This document shows, one piece after another, positions 19,296-28,461 of a stretch of DNA of 64,000 nucleotides (positions are counted from its first letter, which is position 1; the number at the start of each line of letters is the position of its first letter). Below the pieces are notes generated by a model that had not been told where the DNA came from, searched no databases, and was given only the letters and a program-made list of their open reading frames with translations. The translations under genes and the position numbers were made by a program. This stretch comes from Sulfopaludibacter sp963835555. Its GTDB lineage: Bacteria; Acidobacteriota; Terriglobia; Bryobacterales; Bryobacteraceae. The stretch lies in contig CAWIGC010000038.1 in assembly GCA_963835555.1 (NCBI GenBank), positions 434,001-498,000 of the forward strand. The letters are read 5' to 3'.

Positions 19296-20192
19296 ACCCG
19301 TTCTCCGCGATCCCCCGCAGTTCCGCCTCGCTGAATCCAAACGCTCGCGCGGCGAGTTCGAACTCGCCTGTCAACGTGCATCCGAACATCGCCGGGTCGT
19401 CCGTGTTCAGCACGATCGGCACTCCGGCGTCGTACAGCCGCCGCACGGGATGCTCCTCCAGCCGCGTCACTACACCCGTCACCAGGTTGCTGGTGATACA
19501 AATCTCCAGCGGAATATTTTGCTCGCGCAAGTGCCGCATCAGCGCTTCGTCGCATGAGGCCGCGATACCGTGCCCGATCCGTTCCGCCCCGAGCGCCAGC
19601 GCCGCCCAAACGGACTCGGGCCCCATGCTTTCGCCCGCGTGTGCGACCAGGCGCAGACCTGCGCTGCGCGCGAAAGCGTACACCTCCGTGAACCACTCGG
19701 CGGGGCCGCGCTCTTCGCTGCCGCCGATCCCGATCGCGACTACGCCGTCATCTGACGGCGCTCGGCAGCCCATTCCGCCACCTGCTGCGCGGCCTCCACG
19801 CCGAACTGCCGCACCGCGTCCAGAATCCAGCGCACCTTCACGCTCGACTCCGCGGCGGCCTCGCGCACCGCCTCGAAAATGGGCGCGAACTCCTGGCCCT
19901 TCCACAGAACCACTCCCGCCGCCAGCGTGATTTCCGCGTACTGCACGTTCTGCGCGGCCAGCCGGTCCAGCAGCCGCCGGGTGACGAGCGCATAGTCCGC
20001 GGGGGTGCGCAGGCGCTTGCCGATGGCCCCGAAAGCCTTCAGAAACCCGTCGAAATCCGCATAACGGTAGAGTGCGCGGAACTCTTCGACCGGTGTGGTT
20101 GGGTCCAGTTCGTGCAGGGTTTCCGGCTCGATCGAACCTTCCAGGTGCAAATGTAGCTCCGCTTTGGGCATTTCGACTAAAAAATCGGCCAT
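19276..20192 (-). CDS. Adenosine deaminase family protein, one frameshift
   Basis: The reconstructed enzyme of about 305 residues is a TIM-barrel purine deaminase. The metal ligands HLHLEGS are at residues about 13-19. LVAHAGES provides the catalytic His-Ala-Gly-Glu, ICITSNLVTG the substrate loop, and VLNTDDPAMFG the distal Asp pair. An indel near 19750 separates EWAAER from SDDGVVAIGIGGSEE. The family includes adenosine, adenine and aminodeoxyfutalosine deaminases, which cannot be told apart here. It is divergent from glgB with only 19 bp between starts and overlaps aroA at its 3' end. Confidence 0.87.
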
Positions 20193-20211
20193 ACTTGACT
20201 ATTAGACTCTC

Positions 20212-22386
20212 ATGACAGCCGAAGAGATCGAAGCCATAACCGGCGGGTACCACGGCGACGCCTTCCGCATTCTGGGGCCCCACGTGGTGCGCAAGAAAGC
20301 CGGCCAGACCCGGTGGGAGATTCGCGTCTTCCTGCCGCAAGCCGAAGCGGTGGAGGTTCAGCTAGGCGGCGAACGCGTCGCCATGCCGCGTATCCATCCG
20401 CAAGGGTTCTTCTGTGTCGCCGTGAATGGCGAGATGCAGCCTTACCTGTTGCGCGCGCGCCTCTACGACGGCCGCGAGGTGGAGATCGAAGACCCTTACC
20501 GCTTCGGTCCGCAGATCTCCGATTCCGACCTTTACCTCCACACCGAAGGCACCCTGCACGAGGCATGGCGAACGCTGGGCGCGCACCTGGTGGAAGTGGA
20601 AGGCATCCCCGGCGTGCGCTTTGCCGTATGGGCGCCCAATGCCGAGAACGTCACGGTCACCGGCGAATTCAACGATTGGGACGTCCGCCGCCATCCCATG
20701 CGCCGGCGCAGCGGCGGCGTCTGGGAGCTTTTCATTCCGGGACTGCGCCAGGGAACCTCCTACAAGTACAACGTGCGGTCGCGCTTTGCCGGCTACCAGC
20801 AGTTGAAGGCCGATCCTTACGCCTTCTACTGCGAGACGCCGCCGAAGTCCGCCTCGGTGGTGTGGGACACCAACAGGTACACCTGGAAGGACGCTCCGTG
20901 GATGGAGGAGCGCGCCAAGGTGGACTGCCTGAAATCGCCGATGTCGGTGTACGAAGTCCATCTGGAGTCGTGGCTGCGCGGACCGCAGGGACAGCCGCTC
21001 TGCTATCGCGACCTGGCGGTCAAGCTGGTGGAATACGTCAAGCTGATGGGCTATACCCACATCGAGCTGCTGCCCATCATGGAGCATCCGTACTCCGGCT
21101 CCTGGGGCTATCAGGTAATCGGCTACTTCGCGCCCACTTCGCGATTCGGCACGCCCGACGATTTCAAATATTTCATCGACGCCTGTCACCGCGCCGGCAT
21201 CGGCGTGATTGTGGATTGGGTGCCGGCGCATTTCCCGAAGGACGCCCACGGGCTGGTCTTCTTCGATGGCACGGCGCTCTACGAGCATGCCGACCCGCGC
21301 AAGGGAGAGCACCGCGATTGGGGCACCCTGGTCTTCAACTACGGCCGCAACGAGGTCAAGACATTTCTGCTCTCCAACGCCCTGTTCTGGCTGCAGGAGT
21401 ATCACATCGACGGCTTGCGCGTGGACGCCGTCGCCTCCATGCTGTACCTGGATTATTCGCGCAAAGCCGGCGAGTGGATTCCCAATCAGTACGGCGGCAA
21501 CGAGAATCTGGAAGCCATCGAATTCCTCCGCCGCTTCAATGAACTGGCCCACACCGTGCCCGGTGCATTCACGGCCGCCGAGGAGTCTACCGCGTTCCCG
21601 GGAGTCTCCAAGCCGGTTTACCTCAACGGCCTGGGCTTCACCATGAAGTGGAACATGGGCTGGATGCACGACATGCTGGACTATTTCAGCAACGACCCCA
21701 TCTACCGCAAGTTCCACCACAACAGCATCACCTTCAGCCTGCTGTACGCCTTCACCGAGAATTTCGTGCTGCCCATTTCCCATGACGAAGTGGTGCACGG
21801 CAAGGGATCGCTGCTGAACAAGATGCCCGGCGACGAGTGGCGGCAGTTCGCCAATGTGCGCGCCTTCCTGGCCTACATGTGGGCGCATCCCGGCAAAAAG
21901 CTGCTGTTCATGGGGCAGGACATCGGCCAGCGCGAGGAGTGGAACTCCAACACCGGCATTCGCTGGGAGCTGCTGGAATTCGATTTGCACCGCAAACTAC
22001 AGGCGCTGGTGCGCGAGCTGAACCGGCTCTATCGCGCCAGTCCGGCGCTTTACCAGGTGGACTTCTATTACAGCGGTTTCGAATGGGTGGACTTCCACGA
22101 TTGGGAATCGTCTATCATCGCCTTCCTGCGGCGCGCGGAAGACCCGGACGATTTCATTCTGTTCTGCTGCAATTTCACGCCCGTGCCTCGTCAGGGCTAT
22201 GAGTTCGGAGTGCCGGCGGAAGGCTTCTACGAAGAGATTCTGAACACGGATTCGGAGCTGTTCGGCGGTTCCAACCTGGGTAACGGCGGCCTGGTTTCGT
22301 CAAAGCCCGTGCCGCGACACAATCGCGCGCACAGTATCGCCGTGACGCTGCCGCCGCTCTCGGTAGTGGCGTTCAAAAAGCGCTGA
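20212..22386 (+). CDS. glgB: 1,4-alpha-glucan branching enzyme
   Basis: This intact 724-residue GH13 enzyme forms alpha-1,6 branches in glycogen. An N-terminal GlgB-specific domain is followed by a CBM48 domain (GVRFAVWAPNAENVTVTGEFNDWD). The catalytic barrel has IELLPIMEHPYSGSWGYQVIGYFAPTSRFG, the nucleophile Asp in IDGLRVDAVASMLYLDYSR (about residue 405), the acid/base Glu in FTAAEEST and the transition-state Asp in LPISHDEVVHGKGSL. The C-terminal beta domain ends SIAVTLPPLSVVAFKKR. With the debranching enzyme at the window start it forms the glycogen-remodelling inventory. The next gene starts 2 bp after its stop, suggesting co-transcription. Confidence 0.97.
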   Translation: MTAEEIEAITGGYHGDAFRILGPHVVRKKAGQTRWEIRVFLPQAEAVEVQLGGERVAMPRIHPQGFFCVAVNGEMQPYLLRARLYDGREVEIEDPYRFGPQISDSDLYLHTEGTLHEAWRTLGAHLVEVEGIPGVRFAVWAPNAENVTVTGEFNDWDVRRHPMRRRSGGVWELFIPGLRQGTSYKYNVRSRFAGYQQLKADPYAFYCETPPKSASVVWDTNRYTWKDAPWMEERAKVDCLKSPMSVYEVHLESWLRGPQGQPLCYRDLAVKLVEYVKLMGYTHIELLPIMEHPYSGSWGYQVIGYFAPTSRFGTPDDFKYFIDACHRAGIGVIVDWVPAHFPKDAHGLVFFDGTALYEHADPRKGEHRDWGTLVFNYGRNEVKTFLLSNALFWLQEYHIDGLRVDAVASMLYLDYSRKAGEWIPNQYGGNENLEAIEFLRRFNELAHTVPGAFTAAEESTAFPGVSKPVYLNGLGFTMKWNMGWMHDMLDYFSNDPIYRKFHHNSITFSLLYAFTENFVLPISHDEVVHGKGSLLNKMPGDEWRQFANVRAFLAYMWAHPGKKLLFMGQDIGQREEWNSNTGIRWELLEFDLHRKLQALVRELNRLYRASPALYQVDFYYSGFEWVDFHDWESSIIAFLRRAEDPDDFILFCCNFTPVPRQGYEFGVPAEGFYEEILNTDSELFGGSNLGNGGLVSSKPVPRHNRAHSIAVTLPPLSVVAFKKR

Positions 22387-22388
22387 CT

Positions 22389-23972
22389 ATGCCCAGATAC
22401 GACGCGGTGATCATCGGGGGCGGGCATAATGGCCTGGTGACCGCGGCCTACCTGGCGCGCGCCGGGCGCAAGGTGCTCGTGCTGGAGCGCCGCGAACTGC
22501 TGGGCGGCTGCGCCGTCACCGAAGAAATCTGGCCGGGATACCGCGTCTCCACCGGCGCATACCTCACCAGCCTGATGCAGGAACGCATCGTGCGCGAACT
22601 GGAGCTGGAGCGTCATGGGTACGTGGTGGACGCCAAGGACCCGGCCTTCTTTTCCGCCTTTCCCGATGGCCGCCATTTCTTCATGTGGCAGGACCGCGCC
22701 AAGACGCTCGCCGAGATCGCCAAATATTCGCGCCGCGATGCGGAAGTTTATCCCGCCTACGAAGATCAGTTGGAGCGTCTCTCGCAGGTGGTGGAATCGC
22801 TGCTGCTGGTGACTCCGCCGCAATTCCCGCCGCGCGGCCCGGTCGATTTCCTGGACTACCTGAAGCTGGCCGGCCGCATGCGCGGGCTGAACGCCAAAGA
22901 GATGGTGGCCCTGGTGAAGATCTTCACGCAAAGCGCCTCCGACTTCCTGGACGAGTGGTTCGAATCCGAGCAGGTGAAGGTGACGCTGGCGACCGATGGC
23001 GTGATCGGCGCCAATGGCGGCCCGCGCTCTCCGGGAACCGCTTACATCCTGCTGCATCACTGCATGGGCGGCGTCTCGGGCCATCGCGGCTTGTGGGGAT
23101 TCGTGCGCGGCGGCATGGGCGCGGTATCGGAGGCCATCGCCGCCGCGGCGCGTGCAGCCGGCGCCACCATCCGCACGGGAGTGCCTGTGACCAAGGTGCT
23201 GGCGCGCGGCGGACGCGCCACCGGCGTGGTGCTGGAAAGCGGCGAAGAGATCGAAGCCGGCGTGGTGGCAAGCAATCTCGATCCCAAAGTCACGTTTCTT
23301 CGCCTCTGCGAGGAGCGCGATCTGGACCCGGACTTCGTGGCGGCCATCCGCCTGTTCCGCATCGAAGGCACAAGCTGCAAAATCAACCTGGCGCTCCACG
23401 GATTGCCGGAGTTCACCGCTTTCCCCGGCGCGCCCGGTCCGCACCATCGCGCCACCATGCACATCTGCCCCAGCATCGAATACGTGGAGCGCGCCTGGGA
23501 CGACGCCAAATATGGGCGTCCCTCAGAGCGTCCGCTGCTGGAGCTGACTATTCCCACGATGTACGACCCTTCGCTCGCGCCGGCCGGGAAGCACATCATG
23601 GGCATCTTCCTGCAGTACGCGCCATATACCCTGCGCGAGGGCACCTGGGACGAACTGCGCGAGCCGTTCGGAGACCGCGTGATCTCGCTGATCGAGGAAT
23701 ACGCGCCGAATTTCCGCTCCCTGATCGAACACCGGCAGGTGCTCTCGCCGCTGGACATGGAGCGCCGTTTCGGCATCACCGGCGGCAACATCTTCCACGG
23801 CGAAATGAGTCTCGACCAGATGTTCCTGATGCGCCCGGTGGCCGGATGGGCGCGTTACCGAACGCCTCTGCGAGGCCTGTATCTCTGCGGTTCAGGCGCG
23901 CATCCCGGAGGCGGAGTCATGGGCGCCCCCGGCTACAACTGCGCCCGCGAAATGCTCAAGCGGGCGTCATAG
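22389..23972 (+). CDS. FAD-dependent oxidoreductase of the phytoene desaturase/PYROXD2-like family
   Basis: This intact 527-residue flavoprotein begins MPRYDAVIIGGGHNGLVTAAYLARAGRKVLVLERR, the dinucleotide-binding fold of the amine oxidase/phytoene dehydrogenase superfamily. The C-terminus carries the second FAD-contact block LYLCGSGAHPGGGVMGAPGYNCAREML, characteristic of the PYROXD2-like (NAD(P)/FAD-dependent) branch. Carotenoid synthesis genes are absent nearby, so a carotenoid role should not be assumed. It follows glgB with a 2-bp gap and is the last gene before the CAT tRNA. Confidence 0.9.
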   Translation: MPRYDAVIIGGGHNGLVTAAYLARAGRKVLVLERRELLGGCAVTEEIWPGYRVSTGAYLTSLMQERIVRELELERHGYVVDAKDPAFFSAFPDGRHFFMWQDRAKTLAEIAKYSRRDAEVYPAYEDQLERLSQVVESLLLVTPPQFPPRGPVDFLDYLKLAGRMRGLNAKEMVALVKIFTQSASDFLDEWFESEQVKVTLATDGVIGANGGPRSPGTAYILLHHCMGGVSGHRGLWGFVRGGMGAVSEAIAAAARAAGATIRTGVPVTKVLARGGRATGVVLESGEEIEAGVVASNLDPKVTFLRLCEERDLDPDFVAAIRLFRIEGTSCKINLALHGLPEFTAFPGAPGPHHRATMHICPSIEYVERAWDDAKYGRPSERPLLELTIPTMYDPSLAPAGKHIMGIFLQYAPYTLREGTWDELREPFGDRVISLIEEYAPNFRSLIEHRQVLSPLDMERRFGITGGNIFHGEMSLDQMFLMRPVAGWARYRTPLRGLYLCGSGAHPGGGVMGAPGYNCAREMLKRAS

Positions 23973-23996
23973 AAAAAACGCGGCTGCCGACTGGGT

Positions 23997-24002
23997 ACAA
24001 TA
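23997..24002 (+). promoter_or_regulatory. Candidate -10 box of the CAT tRNA
   Basis: TACAAT lies 24 bp before the tRNA 5' end, matching the hexamer and approximate position seen before tRNA-Leu. No clear -35 box is visible. Confidence 0.33.
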
Positions 24003-24026
24003 AGGTTGGTATTTTTAAAAATCTCA

Positions 24027-24104
<78 letters not shown>

Positions 24105-24205
24105 GTTTTCTCCATGTCCGGACAGACTTAATTAAGTGACAGGTCGCTCGTATGACGTCGGACCGAGCGCAGTGGGCCTCCGAGACCGGGTCCAATAAGC
24201 CCAGA

Positions 24206-24564
24206 TCAACTCGCCTTCCGCAGCACATCCTCCACCGCCTCCGGGTGCTTGGCGATCACCGCCAGCAGCACCCGCGTCGGCGCGTCCGGCCGGGACCGGC
24301 CCTGTTCCCAGTTGCGCAAGCGTGGCCGGCGGGAAACCGAACTTGGTGGCGAACTGCGCCTGGCTCAATCCCATCTTCGTCCGGACCTCACGCACATCGA
24401 CCTCGGGCACATGCACCAGCGTCACGCGGACGTTGTCGTTCTCGCCGCGCGTCCACGCAATCGCCTGCTGCAATCCTTCGATAATGCTCTCGCCCACGGT
24501 CTGGCTCTTCCGCGGCGTGCGCCGCCTTTTTCGCCTTCGGTTTCGATGCTTTCTTCGTGATCAT
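24206..24564 (-). CDS. Helix-turn-helix (XRE/HigA/NadS-like) antitoxin, frameshifted
   Basis: The probable start is ATG at 24564 (MITKKASKPKAKKAA) behind GGAAAG. The coding frame then changes near 24505 to VGESIIEGLQQAIAWTRGENDNVRV, and again near 24315 (CTTGCGC) to give the full helix-turn-helix. Joined, the C-terminal half reads DVREVRTKMGLSQAQFATKFGFPPATL, then RNWEQGRSRPDAPTRVLL, then AVIAKHPEAVEDVLRKAS and a stop at 24206. This is a COG2944-type XRE antitoxin of about 118 residues. It follows the toxin by 8 bp, the toxin-first order of higBA-like pairs. The frameshifts may be errors or may mean that the module is inactive. Confidence 0.78.
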
Positions 24565-24572
24565 CTTTCCTT

Positions 24573-24907
24573 CTATGTCTTCCTCGGATATCCCGCCACC
24601 AGGATCGGTACCAAGCGTTTCATCGCGTTGCGTTCAGCCTTGCTGAGATTCGCCTTCCGGTTCTTCGGGTACGCCGTGAGCAGGAACACCGGCAGTCGCT
24701 CGCTGTGGTAGTAGTAGATCACCCGCGTGCCGCCGCGTTTGCCCATACCCTCCCGGGCCCATCGGAGCTTGCGTACGCCGCCGGTCTCCGGCATGATTTC
24801 GCCCGCCTCCGGATTCGCTCCCACGAACGCCACCAATTCCTCGCGCTCCGCATCCGCATCAGCCGCGCCGCGTGCTTCAGGAACTCCGCGGTCTCCACCA
24901 CCGTCAT
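24573..24907 (-). CDS. RelE/HigB-superfamily toxin, one frameshift
   Basis: The N-terminus MTVVETAEFLKHAARLM is read from the ATG at 24907. After a one-base shift near 24860 the frame continues DAEREELVAFVGANPEAGEIMPETGG, VRKLRWAREGMGKRGGTRVIYYYH and LPVFLLTAYPKNRKANLSKAERNAMKRL. These segments match COG4737-type RelE/ParE-superfamily toxins, usually mRNA interferases acting at the ribosome. Full length is about 111 residues. It is the first gene of the pair and lies directly downstream of the palindrome at 24939-24953. RNase activity is inferred from family only. Confidence 0.8.
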
Positions 24908-24938
24908 GGGAGCGTTCGGCCATGCACCTCTATATTAT

Positions 24939-24953
24939 TACGCAATTTGCGTA
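24939..24953. promoter_or_regulatory. Palindromic operator of the toxin-antitoxin pair
   Basis: TACGCAA-T-TTGCGTA is a perfect inverted repeat 32-46 bp upstream of the toxin start, in an AT-rich patch (TATATTATTA) inside GC-rich DNA. Type II antitoxins with helix-turn-helix domains typically repress their own promoter at such a site. Binding is inferred. Confidence 0.6.
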
Positions 24954-25064
24954 TAGCAGGAAGACGCGGGCGGGGCGGCAGGTTGCTGTCAGCAATTTCC
25001 GTCAGCAATGGCGATAGAATTGTATTTTGCCGGTAAACAGACGCAGAACAACGTAGTGGACGGC

Positions 25065-25086
25065 CAAGTCCTACAGGGCCCACCAG
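25065..25086 (+). repeat. Right direct repeat (displaced tRNA 3' end), attR-like
   Basis: CAAGTCCTACAGGGCCCACCAG reproduces the tRNA 3' end without any tRNA body upstream. It ends 7 bp before the ATG of the secreted glycosidase gene, so before the insertion that gene probably followed the tRNA directly. Confidence 0.85.
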
Positions 25087-25093
25087 GTTCCCC

Positions 25094-26521
25094 ATGCGCT
25101 CCATCATCCATCGCTCGGGCCGGTTGTTGGCCCCCATCCTCACGGCCACGGCCCTCCTCGCAGCGGATGCCGTCGTGATTACCGTTCATCCCGAGTCCCC
25201 CGCGCCACGGCCATTCCTCGGCATGGGCGTTCAGTGGGACCCTCACGAGTACCAGCCCACGCCGGACGCCTGGAAGACCATCGTGGACCGCGTAGACTAC
25301 ATGAAGCCCGGCCTGCTCCGCGTGATGCTGAACGCGAGCAGCTATGTGCGCGGGTTCGACGAATCGGGGGCGCCGCGCTTCGAGTGGTCGGGCCTGTCCT
25401 CCCTGCTGCCCGTCCTCGATTACGCGCAGTCCCGCAACATCGATGTCCTCATCGGCGAATGGTCGCCCGCACGGGGCCTCAACACTGGCTCGGGCCGCGT
25501 GGGGCCAGCCGACCCTCACTGGGCCAAAGTCCATGCCGGCTTCCTCAAGTACCTGATCGACGTCAAGAAATACACCGTCATCCGGTACTTCAATTTCATG
25601 AATGAACCCAACGGGAGTTGGATGTGGCCGGGCGGCAATGTCGATTATGCCGCCTGGGCGCAGGGCATCCGCAATCTGCGCCAGGAACTCGACGCTCAGG
25701 GACTCTCCGGAATCCGAATCGCCGGCCCCGACAACTCCGGCAATTGGAATTGGCTGGATCGGTGCGCGGCCGATCTGGCGCACGAATTCGGCGCCTGGGA
25801 GATGCACTGGTACGCCAAGGATGCCGATGTCCTGGAGGACCGTATCGAAACTCTGCTCACCCAGAAGCGTGAAATGCTGCGCCAAAGCGATGCCGGTTCC
25901 GCCTCCAAGCCCCTCTTTATCGGCGAATCCGGCATGATCGACGGCAAGACCAACGGCGATCAGCAGCCGCGCGTCAAGCAATTCGTCTACGGCGTCCTGA
26001 TGGCCGATTATGTGGCGCAAGTGGCCCGCGCCGGGTGGCAGAGCGCTGTCGCCTGGGATCTCGATGACGCCATGCACGTCAACACCGGCCCGCGCGTCAA
26101 CCCGCCCGCCGAACGCACATTGAAGATCTGGGGCTTCTGGAATTCGCAGGGGCCCGCCATGGGGCATCCGGAAGATATGGCCGTCCGGCCCTGGTATTAC
26201 TCCTGGTCTCTCATGTCGCGCCTCTTTCCGAAAGGCGCCCGCATCGTGCCGTCCGAAGCCGGCGCCGGGCTCCCGGGTCTGCGAACCCTGGCCGCGATCC
26301 AACCCGGCGGAACGCTCAGCGTGATGGTGGTCAACGATGACGAAACTGCCCGCATCGCAAGCATCCGGGTGCCTCGGGGCGGGAGGAAAGCCCCGGAACT
26401 CTACCGCTATTTCGACAAGGAACTTCCACCCGCGAGCAAAACCCTGCCCACGGCCGATCTCAATAAAGGGATCAGCATAGACCTGACCTCGCGAGGCGTA
26501 GTCTTTCTACTATTCCGTTAG
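25094..26521 (+). CDS. Exported clan GH-A-like glycoside hydrolase
   Basis: This is an intact 475-residue protein with an N-terminal signal peptide (GRLLAPILTATALLAADA). The fold is a TIM barrel. YFNFMNEPNG at about residue 165-175 supplies the conserved Asn-Glu-Pro acid/base, and PLFIGESGMIDG near residue 275 gives the probable nucleophile Glu, as in clan GH-A (GH5/GH39-like) enzymes. GEWSPARG and EMHWYAKDADVLE lie on the intervening strands. A C-terminal beta domain (GTLSVMVVNDDETARIASIRVPRG) ends the chain. The substrate is unknown. The ATG sits 8 bp after the duplicated tRNA tail, so its original promoter region was probably displaced by the toxin-antitoxin islet. Confidence 0.75.
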   Translation: MRSIIHRSGRLLAPILTATALLAADAVVITVHPESPAPRPFLGMGVQWDPHEYQPTPDAWKTIVDRVDYMKPGLLRVMLNASSYVRGFDESGAPRFEWSGLSSLLPVLDYAQSRNIDVLIGEWSPARGLNTGSGRVGPADPHWAKVHAGFLKYLIDVKKYTVIRYFNFMNEPNGSWMWPGGNVDYAAWAQGIRNLRQELDAQGLSGIRIAGPDNSGNWNWLDRCAADLAHEFGAWEMHWYAKDADVLEDRIETLLTQKREMLRQSDAGSASKPLFIGESGMIDGKTNGDQQPRVKQFVYGVLMADYVAQVARAGWQSAVAWDLDDAMHVNTGPRVNPPAERTLKIWGFWNSQGPAMGHPEDMAVRPWYYSWSLMSRLFPKGARIVPSEAGAGLPGLRTLAAIQPGGTLSVMVVNDDETARIASIRVPRGGRKAPELYRYFDKELPPASKTLPTADLNKGISIDLTSRGVVFLLFR

Positions 26522-26525
26522 CCGC

Positions 26526-27885
26526 TTACAGAATATACCGGCTCAGGTCCTGGTCCTTGACGATGTCGGCCAGCTGCTTGCGCACGTAGGCCGCGTCCAC
26601 CTTCACGGTCTTCTTCTTCAGGTCGGGACCTTCGAAGGAAACCTCTTCCAGCAGCTTCTCCATGATGGTGTGCAGGCGCCGCGCGCCGATGTTCTCGGAG
26701 GATTCGTTGACCTGCGCGGCAAACTTCGCCACTTCTTCCAGCGCGTCGTCGGTCAGAAGTCAGCTTGATGCCCTCGGTCTCGAGCAGCGCCGTGTACTGC
26801 TTGGCCAGCGCGTTCTTGGGCTCCTTCAGGATGCGGATGAAATCCTCCACCGTGAGCGACTTCAACTCCACGCGGATGGGGAAGCGGCCCTGCAGTTCGG
26901 GGATCAGGTCGCTCGGCTTGGAGACGTGGAAGGCGCCGGCGGCGATGAACAGGATGTGGTCCGTGCGCACGAAGCCGTAGCGCGTGTTGACGGTGGTGCC
27001 TTCCACGATGGGCAGGATGTCGCGCTGCACGCCTTCGCGGCTGACGTCGGGGCCGTGGCCGGATTCGCGGCCGGCGATCTTGTCGATTTCGTCGAGGAAG
27101 ATGATGCCGCTGGTTTCCACGCGCTCCAGCGCCACGCGCGTCACCTGGTCCATGTCGATGAGCTTCTGCTCTTCTTCCTGCACCAGGTAATCGAGCGCTT
27201 CGGCCACGCGCATTTTGCGGCGGCGCGTCTTCTGGCCGAAGAGGTTGGGCAGCATGTCCTTCAGATTGATGCCCATCTCCTCGATGCCGGCGTTGGTGGT
27301 GATTTCGAACGTGGGCGCGCGGTCCTTGACTTCGATTTCCACCAGGCGCTCATCCAGCTTGCCTTCGCGCAGCCGCTCGCGCAGTTTTTCGCGGGTGCGC
27401 TCGATGCTCTCGCTGGGCTCGGGCTGCGGCGGCATGAGCAGGTCGAGCAGGCGCTCTTCGGCGTTCAGTTCGGCGCGGTCGGCCACTTCGTCCAGGCGCT
27501 CCTCGCGCACCATGTCGATGGCGATATCCACCAGGTCGCGGATCATCGATTCCACGTCGCGGCCCACGTAGCCCACTTCGGTGAACTTGCTGGCTTCCAC
27601 TTTCAGGAACGGCGAATTGGCGAGCCGCGCCAGGCGCCGCGCCAGTTCGGTCTTGCCCACGCCGGTGGGGCCGATCATGAGGATGTTCTTGGGCATCACC
27701 TCTTCGGCCATTTCGGGCGCCAGTTTCTGCCGGCGGATGCGGTTGCGCAGCGCGATGGCCACGGCGCGCTTGGCCTCGGCCTGCCCCACCACGTGCTTGT
27801 CCAGTTCGCGCACGATTTCGCGCGGGGTCAGCTCGTCCAGAATGGGCTCCTCATCCACGGACTGGCCGGGAAGATAGATCACCAT
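26526..27885 (-). CDS. hslU: ATP-dependent protease ATPase subunit HslU, one frameshift
   Basis: HslU is the AAA+ unfoldase that feeds proteins to HslV. The start MVIYLPGQSVDEEPILDELTPREIVRELDKHVVGQ is standard. GPTGVGKTELARRLARL is the Walker A, and SGIIFLDEIDKIAGRE is the Walker B with sensor region. The long I-domain (about 27180-27560) is intact, and the C-terminus ends KDQDLSRYIL. One extra base near 26757 separates EGIKLTS from DDALEEVAKFAAQVNE. Joined, the length is about 452 residues, normal for the family. The ATG lies 2 bp after the reconstructed hslV stop, in the usual hslV-hslU order. Confidence 0.95.
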
Positions 27886-27887
27886 GG

Positions 27888-28432
27888 CTATTCCAGCTCC
27901 TCGTAGCGTCACGTTGTCGTTGGTATAGATGCAGATTTTGCCGGCGATGGCCATGGCCTCTTCGGCGATGTCGCGCGCGCCGAAAGCTTGGTGTTGCGCA
28001 GCAGGGCGGTGGCGGCGGCCGTGGCGAACGGACCGCCGGAGCCGATGGCGGCGATGCCTTCGTCGGGCTCGATCACGTCGCCGTTGCCGCTCACCAGGTA
28101 GGTGCTGCTCGGCGTCGGCCACCAGCAGCAGGGCTTCCAGGTGGCGCAGCACGCGGTCGGTGCGCCACTCCTTGGCCAGTTCCACCACCGAGCGCGGCAG
28201 GTTGCCGTTGAACTGCTCCAGCTTGGATTCGAAGCGCGAGAACAGCGCGAAGGCGTCGGCGGTGGAGCCGGCGAACCCGGCCAGAATCTTGTCGTTGTAG
28301 AGGCGGCGCAGCTTGCTGGCGGTGCCCTTGAGCACTTCGCTGGCCCAGGGTGACCTGCCCGTCGCCGGCCATCACTACTTTATTGTCGCGGCGGACACAG
28401 ATCACCGTCGTCGAGCGAATTTTTTGTTTCAT
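27888..28432 (-). CDS. hslV: ATP-dependent protease peptidase subunit HslV, several frameshifts
   Basis: HslV is the threonine peptidase of the HslUV complex. The start MKQKIRSTTVICVRRDNKVVMAGDGQVTLG contains the catalytic Thr after a short propeptide. Later pieces in other frames are ASKLRRLYNDKILAGFAGSTADAFALF, LVSGNGDVIEPDEGIAAIGSGG, and RDIAEEAMAIAGKICIYTNDNV. Frame changes are needed near 28350, 28115, 27985 and 27900. The span of 545 bp fits the usual 175-180 residues with net indels. The last frame runs on into hslU, but a one-base correction restores LEEL and a stop just before hslU, so no fusion is proposed. Confidence 0.9.
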
Positions 28433-28461
28433 TGTTCGTGTGCCTTTATTTTATCTCACGG

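Larger units (their letters stand above)
24106..25064. mobile_element. Mini-islet: toxin-antitoxin cassette inserted at a tRNA 3' end
   Basis: About 960 bp lie between the two tRNA-tail repeats. They contain only a RelE/HigB-type toxin and a helix-turn-helix antitoxin, both on the minus strand, a palindromic operator and short flanks. There is no integrase, so the islet is either a remnant of a larger island or was mobilised in trans. The repeats and cargo are read directly; integration is inference. Confidence 0.68.

Noticed and set aside
20362..21990. Long open frame (542 codons) antisense to glgB
   Set aside because: Long antisense frames are common in GC-rich coding DNA. The protein has no recognisable motif and glgB on the plus strand is complete.
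22389..23972. FAD oxidoreductase as carotenoid phytoene desaturase
   Set aside because: The C-terminal block matches the PYROXD2-like branch and no carotenoid genes are adjacent.
26526..28335. Apparent HslV-HslU fusion, because one frame runs through both without a stop
   Set aside because: HslV coding signal changes frame several times, and removing one base near 27900 restores the normal LEEL-stop ending two bases before the HslU ATG.
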